Source: Bacteroidota bacterium
GTDB taxonomy: Bacteria > Bacteroidota > Ignavibacteria > Ignavibacteriales > Ignavibacteriaceae
Direction of reading: 5' to 3'
NCBI GenBank assembly: GCA_022708025.1
Contig: JAKIZM010000031.1
Coordinates: forward strand, 1-38,375
DNA length: 38,375 bases
The first letter of the stretch is position 1, and the number at the start of each line of letters is the position of its first letter. A program made the translations under genes and the position numbers. Under the pieces are notes generated by a model that did not search any database, had not been told where the DNA came from, and worked only from the letters and a program-made list of their open reading frames with translations. This document shows, in pieces, positions 8,378-17,181 of this stretch.

Positions 8378-8412
8378 TTTCTAGCTCCTCATTTTTTATT
8401 AATAAATGCTGT

Positions 8413-9063
8413 TTATTCTTCATTCTCTTCTTCATTTGGAATTCCAAATAGAGGCATTTCAGAGAACTTTATATTTTTCGGTATTTCAAAATATTTAGCA
8501 TCAACAGACACATTAGTTTTTATTGATGTAACTTCCTGCCGTGATTTCATTCCATCATCGTTCATTTCTTCCATCAGCATAAGTATTCCATTCCACGTTA
8601 ATACCTTTCCCATATCATCCTTGAAGCAGACACAATCTTTATCCAGAAATTTTTCATTTGCCGATCTTTTCATACCCATTTTTGAATATAAGTCTTCTGT
8701 TACTTTATCATAATCCTGTTTATCCATTTTTATCAAAGATTCAATCACTGGGTTTTTCATCTTTAATCCTTCATCAGGTTTGGAAGGATCGAAGATATAT
8801 TGATACTCTTTGTATGAAATTACCCAGCCTTTGTTTATTCTATCTCCTCTTTTTGTATCCATTTTCATTGCAGTTTTGTATCCAAATTCATCAAAGTACA
8901 TTATTCCTTTTCCCACTTCGGATCCAAAATATTTATATTCGATTATTCCTGATTTGATGCCGTATGGTTTAAGAGAAACTTCTTGCGCATGCAATTGAGT
9001 TCCAATAATGAATGTAAACAAGAGGAATAGTATTGCTGCAGAAAATTTTGATAAATTTTTCAT
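8413..9063 (-). CDS. Exported protein of unknown function
   Basis: A 216-residue protein with a clear signal peptide (cleavage after LHAQ, about residue 27). The mature chain starts with a strand pattern (SGIIEYKYFG...GKGIMYFDEFGYKTAMKM) reminiscent of the lipoprotein-localisation-like folds seen in DUF4412-type proteins, but I cannot assign it firmly. Two cysteines close together (DKDCVCF) could form a disulphide. It ends in an acidic tail (NEEENEE). It sits between the OmpA-like gene and the lipoprotein gene and is probably co-transcribed with both. Confidence 0.65.
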   Translation of the reverse strand: MKNLSKFSAAILFLLFTFIIGTQLHAQEVSLKPYGIKSGIIEYKYFGSEVGKGIMYFDEFGYKTAMKMDTKRGDRINKGWVISYKEYQYIFDPSKPDEGLKMKNPVIESLIKMDKQDYDKVTEDLYSKMGMKRSANEKFLDKDCVCFKDDMGKVLTWNGILMLMEEMNDDGMKSRQEVTSIKTNVSVDAKYFEIPKNIKFSEMPLFGIPNEEENEE

Positions 9064-9083
9064 TTTGATTTCTTCAGTTGAAA

Positions 9084-9875
9084 TTATTTTTTAATTAGTT
9101 CTACTCTTCTGTTTTTTGCTTTGCCTTCTGCAGTAGAGTTATCTGCAATAGGTTTTTCTTCTCCAAAGCCTGCAGAGCTTAATCTTGCGGCGTCGATACC
9201 TCCTTTAGTGATTGCTGCCACAACTGCCTTTGCACGGTCTTCAGAAAGTTTTAAGTTGGATTCATTGCTTCCGTCTGAATCCGTATGCCCCTCCACACTT
9301 ATTTTGATATCAGGAGCTTGTTTCATCATTTCAATTATCTGTTCAATAACAGGCATAGATTCTTCTTTAATATTTGATTTACCAGAATCAAAATTGATAT
9401 AAAGAATTGCTTTACCGGTTTCATTTAGTTCTTTAAGAATTGCATTTGCAGTTATCTCCTGTTCAACTTCATCTTTTTCTACAATTGTTAAGTCGTAGTA
9501 GTAATCGCTTGCATAAACTTCAGCCCAGGTTTCTTTATTGCCCTGTTTTAAAAACATATAACCCCGATTATTATATGGTTCATATATTTTACCCCCAATG
9601 TTTTTAATTGCATTGGTATAATTTCTCACAATTTTTAATGGGGCTTCTTCACAATCACATTCGTAATAGATTGTAGTTTTAGTTCCCTCAACAATTGATT
9701 CGTTTTCACCATCCAGCGTAAATGTATAAGACCCGAATTCTTCAACTGTATATTCTTTAATGTTGAATCCGGATATGCGATTAAACATAGGATGATCTTT
9801 ACTGCCTGGAATGTCTTGAGAAATAGAAAGCGGCGAGAAAATAAATATTACGATAATTGGTATTAGCATTTTCAT
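9084..9875 (-). CDS. OmpA-family protein with N-terminal DUF4892-like region
   Basis: A 263-residue exported protein. After a signal peptide (to about residue 19), residues 20-140 resemble the DUF4892-type module (HPMFNRISGF...YECDCEEAPLKIVRNYTNAI...WAEVYAS...YDLTIVE). Residues 155-263 form an OmpA-like peptidoglycan-binding domain: ILYINFDSGKSNIKEES, VEGHTDSDGSNESNLKLSEDRAKAV and AKNRRVELI. The conserved Asp and Arg that hold diaminopimelate in this family are present in the TDSDGS and NRRVEL motifs. It likely anchors an envelope complex to the cell wall. First gene of a three-gene operon. Confidence 0.85.
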   Translation of the reverse strand: MKMLIPIIVIFIFSPLSISQDIPGSKDHPMFNRISGFNIKEYTVEEFGSYTFTLDGENESIVEGTKTTIYYECDCEEAPLKIVRNYTNAIKNIGGKIYEPYNNRGYMFLKQGNKETWAEVYASDYYYDLTIVEKDEVEQEITANAILKELNETGKAILYINFDSGKSNIKEESMPVIEQIIEMMKQAPDIKISVEGHTDSDGSNESNLKLSEDRAKAVVAAITKGGIDAARLSSAGFGEEKPIADNSTAEGKAKNRRVELIKK

Positions 9876-9923
9876 TTTTTCTCCAATTTTATTTGGTGTA
9901 TAATATTTTTATTGTTCTAAAAT

Positions 9924-9948
9924 CTTCACTCATCCGACAGAAGTGAAG
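9924..9948 (-). terminator. Hairpin between the T9SS run and the OmpA operon
   Basis: Inverted repeat CTTCACT / AGTGAAG with an 11-base loop, followed on the minus strand by ATTTTAG. It lies downstream of the gene ending at 9990 and upstream of the OmpA-like start at 9875, so it may end the T9SS transcript. The T-run is short. Confidence 0.35.
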
Positions 9949-9989
9949 CTTCTAAGGAAAAAGCTTTTCATGATTTTCAGTTTACTTTT

Positions 9990-10643
9990 TTATCTAATTA
10001 GCAACATTTTCTTTGTTTCAATATAATTACCTGCTCTTAATTGATAGAAATAAACTCCACTTGAGAGATTCTGACCTCCGTCAGAATGACCGTTGAATTC
10101 TACTTCATAGATTCCTGCTGGTTTGTATTCATTGACTAATGTTGCAACTTCATTTCCGAGGATATCGTATACTTTCAATGTTACGAACCCCACCTCGTTC
10201 CTCCCCTTTATTAAAGGGGAGGATGCAGGAGGGGTTGGAATTGAGTAACGGATTTTTGTAACCGGATTGAACAGATTTGGATAATTCTGTTTGATTGAAA
10301 ATTCTTCAACTAAGCTTTTATTATCATTAACCGATGTTACCTCGCCATTTGTGGTATGAAATATTAAACCACCACTACCTATTGCGGTTCCGTTATTTTG
10401 GTCTGTGGAGTAAACGCTTATCAGGTTGTATGGCATTTCGTACAATTGTGTCGTCCAGGTTGTGCCACCATCAGTGGTTCTGATTATATTTTGTTGTACT
10501 CCAACAGCAGTGCCTGTATTCTTATCGGTAAAAGAAATACTATATAAATCACGGGATACAACGCTGTTTTGCTGATACCACTGTGATTTAGCATGTGAAG
10601 TAATAATAAAGAATGCTAAAAAAATCAGTAGTGAAGTTTTCAT
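9990..10643 (-). CDS. Short T9SS-sorted protein with a remnant Ycf48/BNR-type repeat
   Basis: A 217-residue secreted protein, starting at MKTSLLIFLA (GAGG seven bases upstream decides this start over an in-frame ATG four codons earlier). After the signal peptide comes about one and a half Ycf48-type repeat units (RTTDGGTTW, HTTNG), then a direct switch to the linker and type A sorting domain. The sorting motif reads NYPNLFNP instead of the usual NYPNPFNP. Compared with the 13-repeat protein at 18967-21435 almost the whole propeller is missing, so this looks like a deletion derivative. The reading frame is intact and may still be exported by T9SS. The sorting domain carries two palindromic insertions (10186-10236, 10068-10087). 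Confidence 0.75.
   Translation of the reverse strand: MKTSLLIFLAFFIITSHAKSQWYQQNSVVSRDLYSISFTDKNTGTAVGVQQNIIRTTDGGTTWTTQLYEMPYNLISVYSTDQNNGTAIGSGGLIFHTTNGEVTSVNDNKSLVEEFSIKQNYPNLFNPVTKIRYSIPTPPASSPLIKGRNEVGFVTLKVYDILGNEVATLVNEYKPAGIYEVEFNGHSDGGQNLSSGVYFYQLRAGNYIETKKMLLIR
10068..10087. repeat. In-frame palindrome in sorting-domain loop 2 (ATTCTGAC type)
   Basis: A perfect palindrome with 8-bp arms (ATTCTGAC / GTCAGAAT, 4-base loop) inside the T9SS sorting domain. It encodes HSDGGQNL between EVEFN and SSGVYFYQL. The same element is at 19045-19064. Confidence 0.8.
10186..10236. repeat. In-frame palindromic element in sorting-domain loop 1 (SPLIKG type)
   Basis: A 51-bp element with AACCCC...GGGGTT ends and a perfect 23-base core palindrome at 10200-10222 (CCTCCCC TTTATTAAA GGGGAGG). 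On the coding strand it reads in frame as PPASSPLIKGRNEVG, between IRYSIPT and FVTLKVYD of the sorting domain. Near-identical copies lie at 17375-17425 and 23434-23484. Confidence 0.88.
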
Positions 10644-10662
10644 TTCAAACCTCATAATGATT

Positions 10663-11193
10663 TTATTTAATCAAAATCATCTTCTTTGTGTTTACATAAC
10701 TTCCAGCATCCATCCTGAATAGGTAAATCCCCGATGATAATGATGACGCATCAAAATTCCTTTTATGCCAACCGGCTTCCATTTCTTCATTTACAAGCGT
10801 AGCAACTTCGCTGCCCAGTATATCATAAATTTTAATAAGCACATTGCTTCTTTCTGGCACTGCAAACTGTATCGTTGTAGTCGGATTAAACGGATTTGGA
10901 TAGTTTTGCTCTAGTTTAAAAAAAGCTGGAAGCAGATCATCTTCACTGACATCTGTGCCTGTTACCTCCTGATAAATATACCAGAAACCGGATCGATGTT
11001 GATAGTCTGGGTTTACTGAACTTCCAATGAATGATTCAGCAACGCTGCATAATATTGACTCATTTATATTGTTTGAAATGGCAAGACTTCCGCCACTGTT
11101 GAATGAACTGTTAGTAATCATATATTGAGCAACATTGGTTTCAGTTAACAAAAAAAATGTTGTCAATAAAATCAAGAAAAATTTATATTTCAT
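10663..11193 (-). CDS. Small T9SS-sorted protein
   Basis: A 176-residue secreted protein: signal peptide (to about residue 22), a short N-terminal region (ITNSSFNSGGSLAISNNINESILCSVAESFIGSS...HRSGFWY) typical of small Bacteroidota T9SS proteins, then a type A sorting domain (LEQNYPNPFNPTTTIQFAVP...IYDILGSEVATLVNEE...LSSGIYLFRM...TKKMILIK). This is the only sorting domain in the window with no palindromic insertions: VPERSNVLIKIYD runs straight through loop 1 and NFDASSLSSGIY through loop 2, so it serves as the unmodified reference. It lies 19 bp upstream of the next gene and was probably co-transcribed with it. Confidence 0.8.
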   Translation of the reverse strand: MKYKFFLILLTTFFLLTETNVAQYMITNSSFNSGGSLAISNNINESILCSVAESFIGSSVNPDYQHRSGFWYIYQEVTGTDVSEDDLLPAFFKLEQNYPNPFNPTTTIQFAVPERSNVLIKIYDILGSEVATLVNEEMEAGWHKRNFDASSLSSGIYLFRMDAGSYVNTKKMILIK

Positions 11194-11232
11194 TTTCTTA
11201 TCCTCTTTCTATTCATTTTCTGAATAATAGAC

Positions 11233-11269
11233 AGGCAGCAGCTATTTGTTTTCTCTATTACTGCTGCCT
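11233..11269. terminator. Hairpin in the gap between two minus-strand genes
   Basis: A 9-bp perfect inverted repeat (AGGCAGCAG / CTGCTGCCT, 19-base loop) in the 198-bp gap between the 384-codon-frame gene and the small T9SS gene. It could end the upstream transcript, although the T-rich stretch lies on the plus side (TTGTTATTTTATTT), not the minus. Confidence 0.35.
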
Positions 11270-11391
11270 TGTTATTTTATTTACCCTTTACTTTTTGTAA
11301 ATAACAAAACTAAAAACCCTATCAGTAGGAGTACCAGAACTATTTACTTTTTACTATAATATTTAAATCATATAATAATAGTTGGTTCTCT

Positions 11392-12531
11392 TTAGTATTT
11401 CTTAGGAATAAAAATAGCTGTCATTGTCTTAGGAGAAACATTTGCGTTACCAGTACCAAAAGATGTATTTCCCTGGACTAAAGCGAAAAAGTTATAATTT
11501 CCAGCACTAGTAATTGTAAATACACCTGTAGCGCAAAATGACTCATAAAATCGTAATGTTCCTGAACCGTCCAGTCTTCCAATAGAGACACTTGTTTCGT
11601 CCGGAAGAGTTGTGTTATTGCTATTTATACCAACAACAAGCGTTTTATGGTCTCCAAAAAAAACTGCATCTCCACTCAATGTTACATAAACATATCCACT
11701 TGAAGGAGCAGTTAAAGTAAGGCTTCCCATATTTATAACTGTTGAACTATTTGCAGGAACTCCAAAATAGCTACCACCCCAGGTCCTAAATTCTATACCG
11801 GCATCGCCAGATATTTTTGAAACTGATATAGCTGCTGAGTTATTAATATCTGAATTTACAATTGTTCCATCGGCAATTTTTGAACTTGTAACAGAATTAT
11901 TCTGAAGCATTGTACTAGTAATACCATCATTAGCAATACTAATTGTTCCAGTTGATGTAATTGGTCCTCCGGTTAATCCGGAACCTGTATTTACCTGTGT
12001 AACTGTTCCTCCGCCTCCGCCAGCTGCAGAAATTGTTAAATTATTTCCACTTGGTGTTATTGTTATATTGCTGCCCGCAACCAGGTTTACATTATCCTTT
12101 ATTCCATTTAAGCTTTTTACTACTGATCCGGTTGCAATTTTTGAGGCAGTAATGCTTCCATCAAGTACATTCATTGTATAGTAGCTGTATGGAACTGATG
12201 TCAGTGGAATACGCGGAGTAAACTCAGTGCTGCTTCCGACTTTTATACCCAGCCATAAAGCTGTAGTAAAAATATTCTGAGGAATTGCAGTTACACTGCC
12301 CAGTGCCGTATTAATAATCCCATTTGTAATATTTAAACTTTTAGATTCAGACCATAAATTTGTTCCGCCGGTTTCAGCATTATAAATAGTAAATGTAAGA
12401 TCATAATTACCGTTTGGTACAACATTGCCAAAGGGGTCTTTTAACACGCCCTGATAATTAATTGTTTGCGGAATTCCTTGCGGGTAAATCGTAGAGAAGG
12501 AAATTATTAATAATAAAAGTAATCTTTTCAT
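11392..12531 (-). CDS. Secreted tail-fibre-like surface protein
   Basis: A 379-residue secreted protein starting at MKRLLLLLIISFSTIYPQ (AGAGG eight bases upstream decides this start). The N-terminal segment IPQTINYQGVLKDPFGNVVPNGNYDLTFTIYNAETGG...LWSES is a widespread Bacteroidota/Chlorobi module. The middle holds low-complexity repeats of tail-fibre/collagen-like type (LDGSITASKIATGSV, NDGITSTMLQNNSVTSSKIADGTI) and a poly-Gly run GGGGGT. The C-terminal 120 residues are beta-rich. There is no T9SS sorting motif. A trimeric surface fibre is a reasonable guess by analogy with phage tail spikes, but unproven. It follows two tiny membrane-peptide genes and probably belongs to their operon. Confidence 0.65.
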   Translation of the reverse strand: MKRLLLLLIISFSTIYPQGIPQTINYQGVLKDPFGNVVPNGNYDLTFTIYNAETGGTNLWSESKSLNITNGIINTALGSVTAIPQNIFTTALWLGIKVGSSTEFTPRIPLTSVPYSYYTMNVLDGSITASKIATGSVVKSLNGIKDNVNLVAGSNITITPSGNNLTISAAGGGGGTVTQVNTGSGLTGGPITSTGTISIANDGITSTMLQNNSVTSSKIADGTIVNSDINNSAAISVSKISGDAGIEFRTWGGSYFGVPANSSTVINMGSLTLTAPSSGYVYVTLSGDAVFFGDHKTLVVGINSNNTTLPDETSVSIGRLDGSGTLRFYESFCATGVFTITSAGNYNFFALVQGNTSFGTGNANVSPKTMTAIFIPKKY

Positions 12532-12561
12532 TTTTGAGCCTCTCATTTTTTGTTAATATTA

Positions 12562-12675
12562 TTATGATTTATTTAGTTCTTGAAAAAGAAATATCAATGC
12601 TAATAGCAGCAGTCCGTAAATTTTGAAGAAATTAACTCTTAAAAAGAGTAAATGTTGTTCAAATTGATTTTTCAT
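12562..12675 (-). CDS. Tiny single-pass membrane peptide (37 residues)
   Basis: A 37-codon frame: MKNQFEQHLLFLRVNFF followed by a strongly hydrophobic stretch (IYGLLLLALIFLFQ) and a polar ELNKS end. GAGG seven bases before the ATG is a good ribosome site, and it lies inside the last codons of the preceding 52-residue gene, suggesting translational coupling. The stop is 30 bases before the tail-fibre-like gene. I do not recognise the family. Its role may be to assist the neighbouring regulator or an export step; this is inference from position only. Confidence 0.5.
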   Translation of the reverse strand: MKNQFEQHLLFLRVNFFKIYGLLLLALIFLFQELNKS

Positions 12676-12679
12676 ATTA

Positions 12680-12838
12680 TTACCTCATAATTAAAAGATT
12701 AAATATTAACAGCATTAGTGTTATGGTAACAATAATCAGTAAAGCATAAATACTTATCGACATTTTCTTTTCTTTTTTGCGTATTTGTATCTCTGTTCTT
12801 TTATTTTCTGAATAATCGCTATCGGTTGAATGCTTCAT
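12680..12838 (-). CDS. Tiny single-pass membrane peptide (52 residues)
   Basis: A 52-codon frame with a charged N-terminal half (KHSTDSDYSENKRTEIQIRKKEKK) and a C-terminal transmembrane helix (ISIYALLIIVTITLMLLIFNLL). The basic block before the helix suggests the N-terminus stays in the cytoplasm. The ribosome site for the first ATG is weak; an internal ATG at residue 26 (MSISIYALL) is a possible start. It ends 4 bases before the next tiny membrane gene. It sits 146 bp after the hybrid regulator in the same orientation. No family recognised. Confidence 0.45.
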   Translation of the reverse strand: MKHSTDSDYSENKRTEIQIRKKEKKMSISIYALLIIVTITLMLLIFNLLIMR

Positions 12839-12963
12839 TTTATTATAATTTTTTTAATTGCTAATCTAACTTTTTTAGGCAGGGACAAATTGCTTTTTTG
12901 TTCCAATGTTTTGCTGTTTTGATGCAAAATGAAAAAATATTATTTGCGGATAATTAAGTGTTG

Positions 12964-12981
12964 CTGTTAACGGATTAACAG
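12964..12981 (-). terminator. Small hairpin just past the hybrid regulator gene
   Basis: A 7-bp inverted repeat (CTGTTAA / TTAACAG) with a 4-base loop, three bases past the regulator's stop codon. No T-run follows on the minus strand, so it is more likely a stabilising 3' hairpin or attenuator than a full terminator. Confidence 0.3.
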
Positions 12982-12984
12982 GCT

Positions 12985-15900
12985 TTACAAACTGAGGTTT
13001 ATGCTGCTGACTTGAGTGTTATAATCTGAAGGCAAACAATTAAAATGTTTCTGAAATGCACGTGTAAATTGAGCCGGACTGCCAAAGCCAACTTCTAAAG
13101 CAATTTGAGTAATGCTTAACTTTTTTTCAAGTATCAGCTTTGCGGACCTGTTAAGTTTGTAGTTTCGTATGAATTCACCGGGACCGAGTCCTGCAATCAA
13201 CTGCATTTTTCTTGTAAGTTGGCTTCTGCTCATAAACATTTCTTTTGCGAGTATCTCGCTATTAAAATTCTCATCATTAAGATAATTTTCAACAACGGAT
13301 GATGCTTTTTCAATAAATTCCTTTTCCGCAACATTATAAATAACAGACTCAGAAGGGAAGGTGATGTGTTTACTGAATTTTTCTTTTAGCAGCTTTCTTT
13401 GTTCAATCAGATTTTTAACGCGGATCAATAATTCTTTTTGCTCAAAAGGTTTTGTGATGTAATCGTCAGCACCAAGTTCCAAACCATCAAGTTTGCTTTT
13501 ATGATCTACTTTAGCAGTAAGCAGAATTACAGGAATGTGGCTTGTCTTCCAATCAGATTTTACTTTTCTGCAAAATTCAAATCCATCCATTCCTGGCATC
13601 ATTACATCGCTTATTATTAAATCCGGCAGATCATTTTTTGTTATTTCAATTCCGCGCTCACCTGAATCTGCAAGCAGAACATTATACTCAGATTTAAGAA
13701 GATCATTTACATATATTCTTACATCCTCGTTGTCTTCAACGAAAAGTATTGATGGTTTTTCTTTTGTAATTTCTGCAGTTGCATTTATTTGTTGTTGTAT
13801 CAGATGATCGATTTTTTTAGCAGATGTTATTCCAGTTTTCGTTGTTAATTCATCCTGTTCTTCTGAAAGAGATTTCTTAACTGGTATTGTCAGAATAAAT
13901 TCAGTTCCTTTGCCTTCGGAACTTTCAACTTTAATTTCCCATTTATGGAGCGAAACCAGTTCCTTAACAAGTGCAAGACCAATACCTGAGCCTCCGAAAC
14001 TTCTTTTTGATGAACTATCAATCTGATAAAATCTATCAAATATTTTATTCTGAAATTCTTTTGGAATACCCATTCCGGTATCTTTAACCGAAACGATAAC
14101 TTGATCGGTATTGTTTTCAGGATTATAAACATTAACATGAATGCTTCCGCCTGAAGGTGTGAACTTAAAAGCATTGCTTAAAAGATTATTAATTATTTTT
14201 TCCAGTTTGTCTTTATCAATCATTGAGTAAAATGATTCTTCTGCAGATGAAAAAACAAAATTGATGTTTTTATCTTCAGAAAGTGGTTTCAGATTATTGA
14301 AGCAGGATTTTACAATATCAACAATGTTATGACAATCAACCTTTAACGGCATAGTTTCAGCTTCCAGTTGTGAAAGCTCAAGTAATTGATCTATAAGTGT
14401 CTGAAGTTTGTCAGTATTTCTTAAAAGCATTTTGTAATAGTCAGGAAGATTTTCTTTTATCCTTCCGTTGATAAGCTGTTCAAGAGGTCCTTTTATCAAA
14501 GTTAAGGGAGTTCTGAATTCGTGAGACAGATTAGCAAAAAATCTTGATTTCATCTGTTCAATTTCTCGCAGATGATATGATTCAAACTCACGCATTTTTA
14601 ATTCCTGTTGAAGACGTGTTCTGTTTGCCTGAAATTTTATAATTCCAAAGATACCGGCAACAAAAACAACAAAGTATAAAAGGATTGCCCATCCGGTTTG
14701 CCACCACGGCGGTGTAATAGTAATGTTAATTGTTTTGATATTATCATACCAAACACCATCATTATTAGTTGACCTTACTTTAAAAGTGTATTTGCCGGGA
14801 TTAAGGTTTGTGTATGTAACAAATCTCCGCACTTCACTGTTTATCCATTCATTTTCAAAACCTTCCATTTTGTATGCGTAATGGATAGATCCGGGAGATG
14901 AATAATCAATTGCTGCAAACTGAAATGAAAAGACATTTTGTCTGTGAGAAAGAATAATCTCTTCTGTAAAAAGAATGCTTTGTTTCAGAGGAGAATCTTC
15001 TCCTATCTTAACTGATTCGTTGAATATCTGAAAATCAGTAATAAGTATCGGCGGCGTGTAATGAGAAATCTCAATATCTGAAGGTCTGAAATAATTCAGA
15101 CCTTCGTTACTTCCCATAAAAATATATCCGTTTTTATTTATTGCTGCAGATGATAAGTTAATATCAGTACCTGAAATACCATCAGCTTGATTAAAATTTG
15201 TAAATTTGTTTTGCTGAGTATTGAACAATGAAATACCGGAGCTTGTCCCAATCCATAAGTTTCCATCATTATCTTCAATAATGCTTCTGATAGAATTATC
15301 TGAAAGTCCATCTTCAATTCCGTAATGTGTTATCTCAACAGCCGGTTTATTAAGGATGCTTATTTTTTCAGCAGAATTTTTTACTACAAATTTTTCCAGT
15401 CCGTTGTTAGTGCCAAGCCAAAGGATTGTTTCATCATCTTTTTTGTCTTTAAGATGTTTGGATTCGCAGATTGAATAAATGCTGTTGTTGCTGATACATC
15501 CTTTTTCTCCAGCCATCCACCTGTGGAATTTTCCACCGTTTTCATCGATAAATAAGTTCAAACCTCCGCCATCTGTTCCAATCCATATCCGTCCTTTTGT
15601 ATCCTGATAAACTGACCAGACGTCTTCACAACTGATTGAATTTATATTTTCAGGATGATTGAGCCAATGTTGATATTTCAGTGTAACAGGATTCAAGCAG
15701 GCAAGACCAAATGCCCAGTAACCAATCCAGATTTTATTTTTATTATCACAAAAAACTACTTTATTAAATTTCGGAGATTGTGTGTTTGTCCGTTCAGGAA
15801 ACATCTGAATGTGTTCGAACTTACTGCTTTTCTTATCAAGTTTGACCAGACCAGAACCATAAGTTCCTATCCACAAATTTCCGGAATGATCGGGTGTTAA

Positions 15901-17157
15901 TGACCAGACATTTAATTTTTCAGAGCCTGATATCTTTTTAAAAATAATATCATTTGTGCCACTTGATGTTTTAAAGACACCTTCATCGGTACCAAGCCAG
16001 ATAATATTATCTTCAGTAATTGTAACTGCTTTAATATTTTTTTTATATATCTCGTTTAGATTTGCGATATTGAATCCGGAATCGAGAATAGGATTAAACT
16101 TATTACTCTTTGTTGAAAGGTAACATAATCCTTTATCTGTTGCCAGCCAGAGAACACCTGAACGGTCTCTGTATATTCGTTGAATCTGATTACTCGGAAT
16201 GCTGCCCGGATCCATTTTATCCTCAACAAACCTCATCATAGTGCCATTGCTAAGATTTAATCTTACCAAACCCGCAAAAGTGTTAATCCACAGAATTCTT
16301 TCTCCGCTTTGATTAATTTCATCCAGTACATAATCAGCAGAAGTACCAAATTGAAAATTATGAGGATTATCAATTTTAATCTGAGAAAACTTTTCTGTGT
16401 GAGTATCAAGTTTAGTTAATCCATCTGCAGTTCCTATCCATAGTATGCTAGGCTCAATTTTAGATCTTGAAAGCGCCCAGACAATATTATGACTTATACA
16501 ATCGCGTTGGCCTTCGATCTTATAATAGCGCTCGAATATTGTTGGTGATGTGTTTGGATTAAATTTGTTTAAACCGAAATAAGTGGCAATCCAGATATTA
16601 CCGTTCTCATCTTCTGTAATTGATGAGATGTAGTTATTGCTTATTGAAGTATTATTATCCGAATCGAAATAGAAGTGCTCCATATTACCTGAAACCGGAT
16701 CAAGTCTGTGTAATCCATTACGGTAGGTCCCTATCCATATTTTCTCTTTACTGTCTTCATAGATACAGTTGATTGCATTTTCTTTTATTTCATCAGATGA
16801 GATCTTCCATTGGGAAAATTTTTCAGTGGTTGGATTAAAACAATTAAGTATGCCATTCTTTGTTCCGATCCAAATATTTCCTTTGCTATCTTCCTTGAGT
16901 GCCCAAATGGAATTATCAGATAATGAATTTTGATCTTTCGGATCGTGTCTGAAAATTCTGAAGTCATAACCATCAAACCGGTTTAAACCATCTTCAGTTG
17001 CAAACCATAAAAAGCCGGACTTATCCTGAATGATATCCAATACATTATTATTCGAGAGACCATCGGCAGTCGTTAACTTATTGAAGAATATTGATTGAGT
17101 GAAAACGACATTAGTAAACAATATTCCAATAATAAATATTTTAATCCCCTGATTCAT
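12985..17157 (-). CDS. Hybrid two-component system regulator (propeller, kinase, receiver, AraC)
   Basis: A 1390-residue one-piece signalling protein of the Bacteroidota hybrid two-component type. After a signal peptide, residues 25-710 hold 14 blade motifs of the Reg_prop type (LWFATEDGLNRFD, IWIGTKNGILNCF ... IFMGSNEGLNYFRP), forming the periplasmic double propeller. A Y_Y_Y domain (about 720-810) leads to a membrane helix (ILLYFVVFVAGIFGIIKF). The cytoplasmic part has a HisKA domain with phospho-acceptor His879 (LSHEFRTPL), an ATPase domain (NNLLSNAFKFTPSGG, DTGMGIP, GGSGIGLALV), a receiver with phospho-acceptor Asp1184 (IISDVMMPGMDG), and a C-terminal AraC-type DNA-binding domain (ITQIALEVGFGSPAQFTRAFQKHF). 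All key residues are present. Such regulators usually sense a glycan fragment and control adjacent genes. Here no glycan-use genes adjoin it; it is 24 bp downstream of a T9SS gene, so T9SS cargo is its likely target. Confidence 0.95.
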   Translation of the reverse strand: MNQGIKIFIIGILFTNVVFTQSIFFNKLTTADGLSNNNVLDIIQDKSGFLWFATEDGLNRFDGYDFRIFRHDPKDQNSLSDNSIWALKEDSKGNIWIGTKNGILNCFNPTTEKFSQWKISSDEIKENAINCIYEDSKEKIWIGTYRNGLHRLDPVSGNMEHFYFDSDNNTSISNNYISSITEDENGNIWIATYFGLNKFNPNTSPTIFERYYKIEGQRDCISHNIVWALSRSKIEPSILWIGTADGLTKLDTHTEKFSQIKIDNPHNFQFGTSADYVLDEINQSGERILWINTFAGLVRLNLSNGTMMRFVEDKMDPGSIPSNQIQRIYRDRSGVLWLATDKGLCYLSTKSNKFNPILDSGFNIANLNEIYKKNIKAVTITEDNIIWLGTDEGVFKTSSGTNDIIFKKISGSEKLNVWSLTPDHSGNLWIGTYGSGLVKLDKKSSKFEHIQMFPERTNTQSPKFNKVVFCDNKNKIWIGYWAFGLACLNPVTLKYQHWLNHPENINSISCEDVWSVYQDTKGRIWIGTDGGGLNLFIDENGGKFHRWMAGEKGCISNNSIYSICESKHLKDKKDDETILWLGTNNGLEKFVVKNSAEKISILNKPAVEITHYGIEDGLSDNSIRSIIEDNDGNLWIGTSSGISLFNTQQNKFTNFNQADGISGTDINLSSAAINKNGYIFMGSNEGLNYFRPSDIEISHYTPPILITDFQIFNESVKIGEDSPLKQSILFTEEIILSHRQNVFSFQFAAIDYSSPGSIHYAYKMEGFENEWINSEVRRFVTYTNLNPGKYTFKVRSTNNDGVWYDNIKTINITITPPWWQTGWAILLYFVVFVAGIFGIIKFQANRTRLQQELKMREFESYHLREIEQMKSRFFANLSHEFRTPLTLIKGPLEQLINGRIKENLPDYYKMLLRNTDKLQTLIDQLLELSQLEAETMPLKVDCHNIVDIVKSCFNNLKPLSEDKNINFVFSSAEESFYSMIDKDKLEKIINNLLSNAFKFTPSGGSIHVNVYNPENNTDQVIVSVKDTGMGIPKEFQNKIFDRFYQIDSSSKRSFGGSGIGLALVKELVSLHKWEIKVESSEGKGTEFILTIPVKKSLSEEQDELTTKTGITSAKKIDHLIQQQINATAEITKEKPSILFVEDNEDVRIYVNDLLKSEYNVLLADSGERGIEITKNDLPDLIISDVMMPGMDGFEFCRKVKSDWKTSHIPVILLTAKVDHKSKLDGLELGADDYITKPFEQKELLIRVKNLIEQRKLLKEKFSKHITFPSESVIYNVAEKEFIEKASSVVENYLNDENFNSEILAKEMFMSRSQLTRKMQLIAGLGPGEFIRNYKLNRSAKLILEKKLSITQIALEVGFGSPAQFTRAFQKHFNCLPSDYNTQVSSINLSL

Positions 17158-17181
17158 AATTATGTATTGGTTGTTGTTATC

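Noticed and set aside
13890..14174. Opposite-frame or shifted open frames inside the hybrid regulator and other large genes
   Set aside because: They lie wholly inside well-supported genes, have no ribosome sites and no recognisable domains.
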